Origin: JAAYKS01 sp964479435
GTDB lineage: Bacteria; Bacillota; Clostridia; Saccharofermentanales; UBA5734
Length of the DNA stretch: 27,798 nt
Direction: 5' to 3'
NCBI GenBank assembly: GCA_964479435.1
Contig: CAYZME010000016.1
Coordinates: 1-27,798, forward strand
Shown here: positions 9,207 to 16,157 of the stretch, in pieces
How the letters are laid out: every line of letters begins with the position of its first letter
How positions within the stretch are numbered: position 1 is the first letter of the stretch
The notes under the pieces: generated by a model
The model's input: only the letters and a program-made list of their open reading frames with translations
What the model was told of the DNA's origin: nothing
The model's database searches: none
Translations under genes and position numbers: made by a program

Positions 9207-10114
9207 CTGGCTTTGGCGCCGCGCTGTCCCGGCAATGGAAGCTTGCTTTTCGACATCCGGCCAGCTGGCTGATGTTGTTTGTTCCCGTCGTCGCCCTGGC
9301 GATCTGTTTTCTGCTTTTCCTGCTGCCGCTGCATCGGGAGATGGGCGCCCAGGCGGGCGCGGGCGCGCGGCTGAGTGAGCATCTCGCGCTCTTGTGGACG
9401 GCGGCGGGGTTGCCGGTGATGCTCGCGTTTGCCGCGGCGATGGCGGCGCTCCATGGGATGGCCGGCGACTGGAGCGGCCGGCGGTATCGCGACCTGGGCG
9501 CCACATGGCTGAGCAGAAGCGCGGCCACCGCCGCTTATCTCGTCACCCCGATTCTCGCGGCCGCGCTCACGGCTTTGCTGTCTTTTCTCATTTTGCAGGC
9601 CGCGATCGCCGGGTGGACCAACACGCTGCCCGCGGCGCGGGACGTGATCTTTGCCTGTGGGTATACGATGTTTGGCGCCCTGCACGCCGCCATCCTTTCC
9701 GTGCTGGTGGTCTCCCTGCTACCGAACGGCGGCGCGTACGCGGTGACCGTGGCTTTGTCCGTGGTCTTGCCCGGTTTCTTGTGCGGCGTTTGGCTGCCGG
9801 CCGGGTGGGTGATACAGCCTGTCCGCCAGGTGCTGACCTTTTTCCCGGCGGCCCACGCCGTCTCGCTGGCGCGCCAATCCCTGACCTGGCAGACCGTCGA
9901 GCGGATTTTTGCCGGCTCGGGCACCACACCGGGCCATTACAGGCAGCTGTTTGGTGTCGAGCTGATCTGGGCGGGGCAGGTGATACCGCCGTTGTGGAGT
10001 CTGATACTGCTGACCGGGGCGACACTGGTCTCCCTGGCCGCGGCGATCGTTTTGGCCCATCGCGTCAGCCGCGCGGACCGTCTCGGGCCGGCGCCCGATG
10101 CCAAACGCACATAA
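9203..10114 (+). CDS. ABC-2 type membrane permease
   Basis: This 303-residue protein has about six transmembrane segments (roughly residues 20-40, 64-85, 110-135, 150-172, 178-200 and 260-285). That pattern, including the FFPAAHAVSLAR segment before the last loop, fits ABC-2/DrrB permeases. Its GTG start overlaps the ATPase stop codon (GTGA), so the two are translationally coupled and very likely form one complex. Since the paired ATPase is motif-deficient, the source of energy for this permease is uncertain. The substrate is unknown. A strong bidirectional terminator follows at 10140. Confidence 0.82.
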   Translation: MTGFGAALSRQWKLAFRHPASWLMLFVPVVALAICFLLFLLPLHREMGAQAGAGARLSEHLALLWTAAGLPVMLAFAAAMAALHGMAGDWSGRRYRDLGATWLSRSAATAAYLVTPILAAALTALLSFLILQAAIAGWTNTLPAARDVIFACGYTMFGALHAAILSVLVVSLLPNGGAYAVTVALSVVLPGFLCGVWLPAGWVIQPVRQVLTFFPAAHAVSLARQSLTWQTVERIFAGSGTTPGHYRQLFGVELIWAGQVIPPLWSLILLTGATLVSLAAAIVLAHRVSRADRLGPAPDAKRT

Positions 10115-10139
10115 TTCACATCACCGCGCGAATAAAAGA

Positions 10140-10172
10140 GGCGCTGTCCCGGCCGGGGCAGCGCCATTTTTT
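10140..10172. terminator. Bidirectional rho-independent terminator
   Basis: An 11-bp stem (10140-10150 with 10155-10165, one G-T wobble) with a GGCC loop is followed by six T on the plus strand (10167-10172). On the other strand it is followed by TCTTTTATT. It therefore terminates both the permease unit (plus) and the convergent nfnAB unit (minus), whose stop codon is at 10191. Confidence 0.9.
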
Positions 10173-10190
10173 ATGCTCGGGGTCTCTTGT

Positions 10191-11624
10191 TTAAAGGGAA
10201 GGCTCCTGTAGGGAAGTGCTCCCGCCAGCGGTTTCGCCCGCCCTCGCGCGGATGTACGCGTCGATCCCGGCGGCGGCGCGCTTGCCGGCGCCCATGGCCA
10301 GGATGACCGTCGCGTCGCCGCTGACAATGTCGCCGCCGGCAAACACGCCCGGCATCGAAGTCATGCCGGTCTCGGGGTCGACAACCAGGCTGCCCCGCTC
10401 GTTGGCGGCCAGCTGCGGGGTCGCGCGCCGCAAGAGCGGGTTGGGGGAGGTGCCGATCGCGACAATGACGGTGTCACAGGCAAGGGTTGTGTGCGTCCCT
10501 GCTTTGGCCACCGGTCGCCGACGACCGGTGGCATCGGGTTCACCCAGTTCCATTTCCACGCAATCGACGCCCGACACGCGCCCGGACGCGTCGCCGGTAA
10601 AGCCGATCGGGTTGGTCAAAAAGCGCATGTGGACGCCTTCTTCGATCGCGTGATGAATCTCTTCGCGCCGCGCCGGCATCTCTTCCCGGCTGCGGCGGTA
10701 GACGATGGTGACGTCGCCGCGACAAATCCGCCGCGCGCAACGTGCCGCGTCCAGCGCCACGTTGCCGCCGCCGACCACCACGATCGAGCCGCTGTCGCAC
10801 AACGGGGTCGGGCTGTCGTCGCGGTACGCTTTCATGAGGTTGACGCGGGTCAGGAACTCATTGGCCGTAAAGACGCCGTTGAGGTTTTCCCCGGGTACTC
10901 CGAGAAACGACGGCAGGCCGGCGCCGGCGCCGATAAAGATCGCCTCGTATCCGTCGGCGAACAACTGGTCGAGCGTCGCGGTCCGGCCGACCACGAAATT
11001 GGTGAGGATGCGGACGCCTTTTTTGCGCAGCGTGTCGACCTCGTATTCCACGATGTCTTTGGGCAGGCGGAAAGGGGGGATGCCGTACGTGAGCACGCCG
11101 CCGGTGCGGTGCAGCGCTTCCAGGATGGTGGCCTCGTACCCGTGGCCGGCCAGTTCGTCGGCGCAGGTCAAACTGGCGGGGCCGGAGCCGACCACGGCGA
11201 CGCGGTGGCCGTTCGCGGCGGTCACGGACGGGCGGTCCTCCTCGTGGAGGCGGTGCCAGTCGGCGGCGTACCGCTCCAGGCGGCCGATGCCGACCGGTTC
11301 GCCCTGGATGGCGCGGACGCAGACTTTTTCACATTGGTTTTCCTGCGGGCAGACGCGGCCGCACACGGCGGGCAGGGCGTTGCTCTGTTTGAGCGTGGCG
11401 TACGCGCCGCCCGGGTCGCCTTCTTTGATCTGGCGGATAAAGGTGGGGATGTCGATGCCGACCGGGCAGCCGGCGACGCACGGCCGGTGGCGGCAGTCCA
11501 GGCAGCGGGTGGCCTCGCGCAGGGCCATGCCTTCGTCATAGCCTTGCGCGACCTCCTCAAAACCGGTGACGCGCAGGGCCGGGTCCAGTTCCGGCATGGG
11601 CGTTTTGCGGCGGATGTCGTCCAT
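10191..11624 (-). CDS. nfnB: NfnB-type NADPH-binding FAD/FeS subunit (glutamate synthase small-subunit family)
   Basis: This 477-residue flavoprotein belongs to the GltD/NfnB (SudA) family. The N-terminal ferredoxin-like part has cysteines C41, C44, C49, C53 and C88, C92, C98, C102 for two [4Fe-4S] clusters. VAVVGSGPAS (142-151) is the FAD Rossmann loop, VVVGGGNVALDAAR the NADP(H) loop, and VFAGGDIVSG the C-terminal FAD motif. Together with the preceding NfnA homologue it should form the electron-bifurcating transhydrogenase coupling NADPH oxidation to NAD+ and ferredoxin reduction, or the reverse. I chose ATG 11624, two bases after the nfnA stop and preceded by GAGGTG. The frame extends further upstream but inside nfnA. 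A role as a stand-alone glutamate synthase subunit is unlikely given the partner. Confidence 0.9.
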   Translation of the reverse strand: MDDIRRKTPMPELDPALRVTGFEEVAQGYDEGMALREATRCLDCRHRPCVAGCPVGIDIPTFIRQIKEGDPGGAYATLKQSNALPAVCGRVCPQENQCEKVCVRAIQGEPVGIGRLERYAADWHRLHEEDRPSVTAANGHRVAVVGSGPASLTCADELAGHGYEATILEALHRTGGVLTYGIPPFRLPKDIVEYEVDTLRKKGVRILTNFVVGRTATLDQLFADGYEAIFIGAGAGLPSFLGVPGENLNGVFTANEFLTRVNLMKAYRDDSPTPLCDSGSIVVVGGGNVALDAARCARRICRGDVTIVYRRSREEMPARREEIHHAIEEGVHMRFLTNPIGFTGDASGRVSGVDCVEMELGEPDATGRRRPVAKAGTHTTLACDTVIVAIGTSPNPLLRRATPQLAANERGSLVVDPETGMTSMPGVFAGGDIVSGDATVILAMGAGKRAAAGIDAYIRARAGETAGGSTSLQEPSL

Positions 11625-11625
11625 A

Positions 11626-12477
11626 TCAGCGCACCTCGCGGAACAGACCGCAGTTTTCGTCGCGTTCCCGCTCCTGCTCGCGGTAAAAAGCGCCGCGGCG
11701 CATGGCTTCGTCAAAATCGACCGCGTGGCCGTCAAACTCCGGTCCGTCGACACAGGCAAAGACGGTTTTGCCGCCGACCGTCAGGCGGCAGCCGCCGCAC
11801 ATGCCGGTGCCGTCGATCATGACGGTGTTCATACTGACGGTGGTGGGGAGTGCCAGCTCGCGCGTCAGTTGGGAGACGGCGCGCATCATCGGCAACGGAC
11901 CGACGGCAAAGACGCGCTCATACGGCGGCTGGCCCGCGTCCCGCAGCGCCTGCGCGCGTGCCCGCAACAGATCGGTGACAAAGCCGCGGTTGCCATTGGA
12001 GCCGTCGTCGGTCGCGATCGACAGCCAGTCCGAGACGGCGCGCATCTCGTCGGCGAGGATGATCAGATCGGCGGAACGGAAGCCGGCGATGATGTCGACC
12101 CGGGCGCCGGCGTTGTAGAGCGCTTTGGCTTGAGGGTAGGCGATCGCGCAGCCGACGCCGCCGCCGACAACGCAAACGCGGGACAACCCGGCCAGCTCCG
12201 AAGGGTTGCCGAGCGGTCCAACCAGGTCTTGCAGATGGTCACCGGCATCCAATTGGCCCAACATGCGGGTGGTCAGACCGACCAGCTGAAAAACGACGGT
12301 CACAGTGCCCGCGGTCGGGTCGGCGTCGTTGATGGTCAGGGGGATGCGTTCTCCCTCCGCGTCGACGCGCAGGATGACAAATTGGCCCGGCCGCGCGGCG
12401 CGGGCGATCTCGGGCGCTTCCACCGTGATGCGGTGCACCGCGGCGTTTAAAATATCTTTTTGGACGATTTTGTACAT
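11626..12477 (-). CDS. nfnA: NfnA-type FAD/NAD(H)-binding subunit with [2Fe-2S] cluster
   Basis: This 283-residue protein of the ferredoxin-NADP reductase fold resembles dihydroorotate dehydrogenase electron-transfer subunits and NfnA (SudB). RPGQFVILR at about residue 29 is the flavin-binding region. The segment starting VCVVGGGVG near residue 121 binds NAD(H). A C-terminal cysteine motif GMCGGCR followed by FACVDGPEFD holds a [2Fe-2S] cluster. No pyrD gene is near; the directly following nfnB fixes the assignment. AAGGAGT lies four to six bases before ATG 12477. A good promoter (TTGCAA-17-TATTAT) lies at 12565-12593. It is divergent from the DUF362-ferredoxin gene. Confidence 0.9.
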   Translation of the reverse strand: MYKIVQKDILNAAVHRITVEAPEIARAARPGQFVILRVDAEGERIPLTINDADPTAGTVTVVFQLVGLTTRMLGQLDAGDHLQDLVGPLGNPSELAGLSRVCVVGGGVGCAIAYPQAKALYNAGARVDIIAGFRSADLIILADEMRAVSDWLSIATDDGSNGNRGFVTDLLRARAQALRDAGQPPYERVFAVGPLPMMRAVSQLTRELALPTTVSMNTVMIDGTGMCGGCRLTVGGKTVFACVDGPEFDGHAVDFDEAMRRGAFYREQERERDENCGLFREVR

Positions 12478-12564
12478 ACGACTCCTTGTATATCACGGCG
12501 GCGCGCGGATCGCGTCGGCGACGCCGGGCGCGGGACGCCGCGCGCATGCGTTGGCGTGATTCCA

Positions 12565-12593
12565 ATAATAGGGTGAAAAAGGACGCGTTGCAA
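12565..12593 (-). promoter_or_regulatory. Sigma-70 promoter for nfnAB
   Basis: On the minus strand TTGCAA (12588-12593) and TATTAT (12565-12570) are separated by exactly 17 bp. The predicted transcript starts near 12558 and has an approximately 80-nt leader before nfnA. Confidence 0.65.
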
Positions 12594-12626
12594 ATCATCG
12601 ACGCCCGCGCGTGGCAAGTCCGCAAA

Positions 12627-12649
12627 AAACAGACAGGATTTGTCTGTTT
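12627..12649. promoter_or_regulatory. Inverted repeat in divergent promoter region, candidate operator
   Basis: AAACAGACA (12627-12635) and TGTCTGTTT (12641-12649) form a perfect 9-bp inverted repeat with a 5-base centre. It lies about 35 bp upstream of the nfnAB -35 and just before the extended -10 of the DUF362 gene. No terminator is needed here, as both genes point away. Binding by a dimeric repressor is the simplest reading. I cannot name the regulator. Confidence 0.45.
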
Positions 12650-12662
12650 ATTGGCGAAGTTG

Positions 12663-12671
12663 TGCTATGCT
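12663..12671 (+). promoter_or_regulatory. Extended -10 promoter of the DUF362 gene, probably leaderless
   Basis: TGC-TATGCT is an extended -10. Transcription should start near 12678, about three bases before ATG 12681, and no SD sequence precedes that ATG. This suggests a leaderless or nearly leaderless mRNA. Confidence 0.45.
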
Positions 12672-12680
12672 TTTCACATT

Positions 12681-13844
12681 ATGACGGACACATCTGTATG
12701 GCTGGCGGCCTGTGATTCATATGACCCGGATCGGGTGGACGCGGCGGTGCGCCGCTGCCTCGACGGACTCGGCGGTGTAACCGCGTGGGTCCGGCCCGGC
12801 ATGCGGGTGCTGATCAAACCCAACCTGCTGATGCCCAAACGGCCGGAGGCCGCGACCACCACCCATCCGGCGGTGGTGGCGGCGATCGCGCGCGCTTTCG
12901 CCGCTGCCGGCGCCCGGGTCGTGATCGCTGAGAGCGCCGGCGGCCCATATAACGCCGCTTTGCAGCATGTGTTGTACAAAGTATGCGGATTGGGCCGCCT
13001 GGCGGAGATCCCCGGGGTCGAGCTCAATATGGACCTGTCGAGCCGCGAGGTTGCGGTCGCCGATGGACGCGCGCTGACGTCGATGCCGATGATCACACCG
13101 GCCATCGAAGCGGATTTTGTCGTTTCCGTGGCCAAGATGAAGACCCACGGTTTTGCCCATTTTACCGGCGCGGTCAAAAACCTCTTTGGCGTCATCCCGG
13201 GACTGACCAAAGCGGCGATGCACGCGCGTTTCCCTGAACCGGAGCGCTTCAGCGATATGCTGGTGGACGTCTGTGAACAGGTCCGCCCCGGTTTGTCGCT
13301 GGTCGATGGGATTGTCGGCATGGAGGGGATGGGCCCGTCGGCCGGTTCCCCCAAAAAAGCAGGCGTTCTCGTAGCTTCCCGTAACCCCTACGCCGCCGAC
13401 CTGGCCTGCGCGTGGATCACGGGCCTGGCGGTCGCGCGCATCCCCGTGTTGGGCGCGGCGCACGCGCGGGGGCTGGTGCCGGCGTCGCCCGAGGCGCTGC
13501 GGTGGTTGGGCGATGACCGCGCCCGGTTTGCGACCTATTTTCGCCCGGCGCTCTCCAAGCTGCCTGGCGACGGCATGCCCTATCTGCCACACCCGGTGCG
13601 CGCCTGGTTGCACCGCACCTTTTCGCCGGTGCCGGTGGTCGGCGCCGGCTGCGTCGGTTGCGGCCAATGCGCCGGGATCTGCCCGGCCCGCGTGATTGAG
13701 ATGCGCGAGGGTGTGGCGGTGATCACGCACACGGATTGCATCAAGTGCTATTGCTGCCACGAAATCTGCCCGGTCCACGCGATCGATCTGGTGCCGCGGC
13801 GTGCCGCGCGCAGACGCGTAGCGCGCAAGCGCACGGCGCGGTGA
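12681..13844 (+). CDS. DUF362 domain protein with C-terminal 2x[4Fe-4S] ferredoxin
   Basis: This 387-residue protein has an N-terminal DUF362 domain (about 1-300; note VLIKPNLLMPKRPE near residue 50, AKMKTHGFAHFTGAVKN near 155 and LVDGIVGMEGMGP near 215). A C-terminal bacterial ferredoxin segment carries C324, C327, C330, C334 and a second set beginning C353, C356 and ending C363. DUF362-ferredoxin proteins are common in anaerobes and are presumed redox proteins; the reaction is unknown. The last 15 residues are strongly basic. There is no SD before the ATG, and translation may be leaderless. It is divergent from nfnAB and shares an intergenic inverted repeat with it, so a common redox or ferredoxin theme is plausible but unproven. 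Confidence 0.87.
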   Translation: MTDTSVWLAACDSYDPDRVDAAVRRCLDGLGGVTAWVRPGMRVLIKPNLLMPKRPEAATTTHPAVVAAIARAFAAAGARVVIAESAGGPYNAALQHVLYKVCGLGRLAEIPGVELNMDLSSREVAVADGRALTSMPMITPAIEADFVVSVAKMKTHGFAHFTGAVKNLFGVIPGLTKAAMHARFPEPERFSDMLVDVCEQVRPGLSLVDGIVGMEGMGPSAGSPKKAGVLVASRNPYAADLACAWITGLAVARIPVLGAAHARGLVPASPEALRWLGDDRARFATYFRPALSKLPGDGMPYLPHPVRAWLHRTFSPVPVVGAGCVGCGQCAGICPARVIEMREGVAVITHTDCIKCYCCHEICPVHAIDLVPRRAARRRVARKRTAR

Positions 13845-13862
13845 TCCGCGGCCGCCAGCGGG

Positions 13863-14792
13863 TCAGTAGCCGGTGGCGGGATTGACCCGGTTGAACAGGG
13901 GCTGGCCGGCGGCGTATCGCCGCAAATTATCCAGAAACAATGCATGAATCCGCGCGTCGTCGCTCGGCGAGCCGCCCGAGACGTGGGGTGTGATCAGCAC
14001 GTTGTCCATCGCCCACAGCGGATGCCCGTCCGGCAACGGCTCGGGGTCGGTGACGTCCAGCCCGGCGCCGCCCAGGCGGTTGGCCCGCAGCGCGGCCACC
14101 AGAGCATCGGTGTCGATGGCGCTGCCGCGGCCGATGTTGACCAGAAAGGCGTGCGGTTGCATGACCGCCAACGCCGCCGCGTCGATGATATGGCGCGTGT
14201 CGACGGTCGCGGGCAGGCACAGCGCGACAAAATCACACAGCGCGAGCATTTCATGGAGGCGGTCGGGCGTGTAGACGGCGTCGACCGGATCGTCCGCCGC
14301 GGGGTTGCGGCGCAGACCCAATACGCGCGCCCCCAAAGCCCGCGCCCGGACCGCGACGGCCGCGCCGATGCTGCCCAATCCGATCACGCCGACGGTCGAG
14401 CCGGAAAAGTCCCGTGTCACCTGATGACCGCGCACCCAGCGGCCGGCGGTTTGCAGGCGGGCATAGCGAAACAGGCCGCGCGTGTGCCCCAACATCATGC
14501 CGATGACATGCTCGGCGATGGGCATATCGTAGACGCCCGAGGCGGTGGTCAGGGCGATCCGCTCCATGGGAAAAGGCGATCCGGGCAGCGTATAGGGCTC
14601 GCAGCCGGCCGATTGCAGTTGCACCCACGCCAGTTTGGGCGCGCGCGCGGCGTCCGCGGGCGGGATCGGGCCAAAAACGATTTCCGCTGTGGCCAGCTGC
14701 TCCGGCGCAATCTCGCGCGCGCCGGGGGCGATTAGGAGTCGCGCGCCCGGCATGGCCGCGCGGATGGCGTCCAGACGCACAACATCCAACAA
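13863..14792 (-). CDS. D-2-hydroxyacid dehydrogenase, N-terminus interrupted by in-frame TAA
   Basis: This NAD(P)-dependent D-isomer-specific 2-hydroxyacid dehydrogenase reduces 2-keto acids or oxidises D-2-hydroxyacids. Numbered from the TTG at 14792 (309 aa), the Rossmann loop is GLGSIG at 138-143 and the catalytic triad is R222 (NIGRGS), E251 (DPEPLP) and H270 (LITPHVSG). The frame begins at a TTG without any SD and lacks the first beta-strand expected for the family. That strand is encoded in the same frame upstream. ATG 14840, with SD GGGAGGGA, reads MPQTREIFLI, then TAA at 14810-14808, then SFNIY leading into the annotated start. The gene is either recently inactivated, translated by re-initiation, or affected by a sequence error. 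The catalytic part is intact. Confidence 0.85.
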   Translation of the reverse strand: MLDVVRLDAIRAAMPGARLLIAPGAREIAPEQLATAEIVFGPIPPADAARAPKLAWVQLQSAGCEPYTLPGSPFPMERIALTTASGVYDMPIAEHVIGMMLGHTRGLFRYARLQTAGRWVRGHQVTRDFSGSTVGVIGLGSIGAAVAVRARALGARVLGLRRNPAADDPVDAVYTPDRLHEMLALCDFVALCLPATVDTRHIIDAAALAVMQPHAFLVNIGRGSAIDTDALVAALRANRLGGAGLDVTDPEPLPDGHPLWAMDNVLITPHVSGGSPSDDARIHALFLDNLRRYAAGQPLFNRVNPATGY

Positions 14793-14860
14793 ATAAATAT
14801 TAAAACTTTAAATCAAAAAAATCTCCCGTGTCTGTGGCATCTTTTTCCCTCCCGTTCAGG

Positions 14861-14880
14861 TGGCGCGAGCCGCCGCGCCA
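14861..14880. repeat. Inverted repeat in the leader of the D-2-hydroxyacid dehydrogenase gene
   Basis: TGGCGCG (14861-14867) and CGCGCCA (14874-14880) form a 7-bp stem with a 6-base loop. It lies between the minus-strand promoter (14903-14911) and the SD of ATG 14840, so it could be an operator or a leader hairpin. Confidence 0.35.
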
Positions 14881-14902
14881 GCCTGTATGGTGTGTAAAGA
14901 AC

Positions 14903-14911
14903 AGCATAGCA
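14903..14911 (-). promoter_or_regulatory. Extended -10 promoter of the D-2-hydroxyacid dehydrogenase gene
   Basis: On the minus strand this reads TGC-TATGCT, identical to the element before the DUF362 gene. The -35 region CCTACA (14926-14931) at 17 bp matches the consensus at three positions. The predicted leader is about 55 nt and ends at ATG 14840, not at the TTG at 14792, which supports 14840 as the original start. Confidence 0.45.
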
Positions 14912-14957
14912 CGAGCGGTCGCATTTGTAGGCTTTGGCGATTATCACAACAAAATCA

Positions 14958-14986
14958 TTGAAGCGGGGTTGGGGGTGAGGCATAAT
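14958..14986 (+). promoter_or_regulatory. Sigma-70 promoter of the six-gene export operon
   Basis: TTGAAG (14958-14963) and CATAAT (14981-14986) are separated by exactly 17 bp. Transcription would start near 14993, some 30 bases before the adaptor ATG. This is the only promoter I see ahead of the six tightly packed genes. Confidence 0.6.
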
Positions 14987-15023
14987 GATGAACAGCGCTT
15001 TCATCCGCAGGGGAGGAGCTTAT

Positions 15024-16091
15024 ATGAACAAGCAGAGGACTGCCCGATTTGACAGGAGCGCCAGATGGCGCCGCGTGTTTTCGGTGCCCGCCTTGGCGGC
15101 TGCTTTGGCGCTCGCCGTTGCGCTGCCGGTCCTGGTCTCCGGGTGCCATTTCCTGCCCCGGGAAGAGGACGCGTTGCCACCGCCTTTGATTGTGCCCGAG
15201 GAGATCACGTATCAAACGATCACGGTGCGGCGCGGCAGCATCGTCCGCTCGTTTCGTGAGTCGGCGCGTATCGCGTCCGGGCGCGAAGAAACCGTGCAGT
15301 TCACCGCGGTGTCGGGCCGGCTGGCCGGCATCGAGGCCGCGGTTGGTGACACCGTCGCGGCGGGACAGCTACTCGCCTCGCTGATCATCGGCGACATCGA
15401 AGACAGCATCGAGACCGGCGCGCTGGAGTTTCGCAAGGTGGAAATCGGTTATTTACAAGTGCGCGAGCGCTATGACGCCGGCCAGGTCACGGCCCTGGAT
15501 CTGGAGAAGGCGTCGATCGACCTGGAGCTGGCGCGCATCCGCCTCGAGCGCCTGGAGCGGCAGCTCGAGCAGTCCCGCCTGTACGCGCCGTTCGCGGGGC
15601 GGGTGGTATACGCCGCCAATCTGGGCTACAACGACCGCGTCGAGCTCTATCAGCCGATCGTCAAAGTGGCCGACATGGAGGACCTGCTCATCCGCTACAG
15701 TGGCGAGAATTACAAATATCTGGTGCCCGGCACACCGCTGATGGTGATGGTGGCGCGCGAAGTGTACGCAGCGACCGTCGTCGCGTCCGGGGTGGACGCG
15801 CCCGAGGGATCTGCGGATATGAAAGATACAGTCTGGATCCGCACCGACCAGCCGCTTCCCGAAACGACCATTCTCGGATCGACCGTATATTTCGAATACG
15901 AACTGGAGCGCAGTGACGACACCATTGTGATCGAAAAACGGTTGATGAACTCGGTGGGCGGACGCAAATACGTCAACGTCCTCGTCGACGGCCTGCGGGT
16001 GGAACGCGACGTGGTGACGGGCCTGGAGACCAATACCGAGATCGAGATTCTGAGCGGGCTGACCGTCGGCGATTTGCTGATCGACCGATAG
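15024..16091 (+). CDS. HlyD/MacA-like periplasmic-adaptor lipoprotein
   Basis: This 355-residue protein is predicted to be an extracytoplasmic lipoprotein. A signal peptide with a basic start and hydrophobic core ends in the lipobox LVSGC, with lipidated C41. Next comes the membrane-fusion-protein layout: a barrel-sandwich half near 100-130 (GRLAGIEAAVGDTVAAGQLL), a short coiled-coil hairpin at about 140-185 rich in Glu, Arg and Leu, the second lipoyl half (LYAPFAGRVVYA), then beta-barrel domains. ATG 15024 follows GGGGAGGAG. An in-frame ATG at 14985 lies at the -10 element and is unlikely. In monoderms such adaptors act with FtsX-type permeases. No outer-membrane factor is encoded nearby. 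It is the first gene of a six-gene operon. Confidence 0.88.
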   Translation: MNKQRTARFDRSARWRRVFSVPALAAALALAVALPVLVSGCHFLPREEDALPPPLIVPEEITYQTITVRRGSIVRSFRESARIASGREETVQFTAVSGRLAGIEAAVGDTVAAGQLLASLIIGDIEDSIETGALEFRKVEIGYLQVRERYDAGQVTALDLEKASIDLELARIRLERLERQLEQSRLYAPFAGRVVYAANLGYNDRVELYQPIVKVADMEDLLIRYSGENYKYLVPGTPLMVMVAREVYAATVVASGVDAPEGSADMKDTVWIRTDQPLPETTILGSTVYFEYELERSDDTIVIEKRLMNSVGGRKYVNVLVDGLRVERDVVTGLETNTEIEILSGLTVGDLLIDR

Positions 16092-16157
16092 AGGCGGCAG
16101 CGACGACCCGGGTGCCGCGCGATCGAAATCCGCGGCGGCCGGGTCAGGGAGAAGCGG

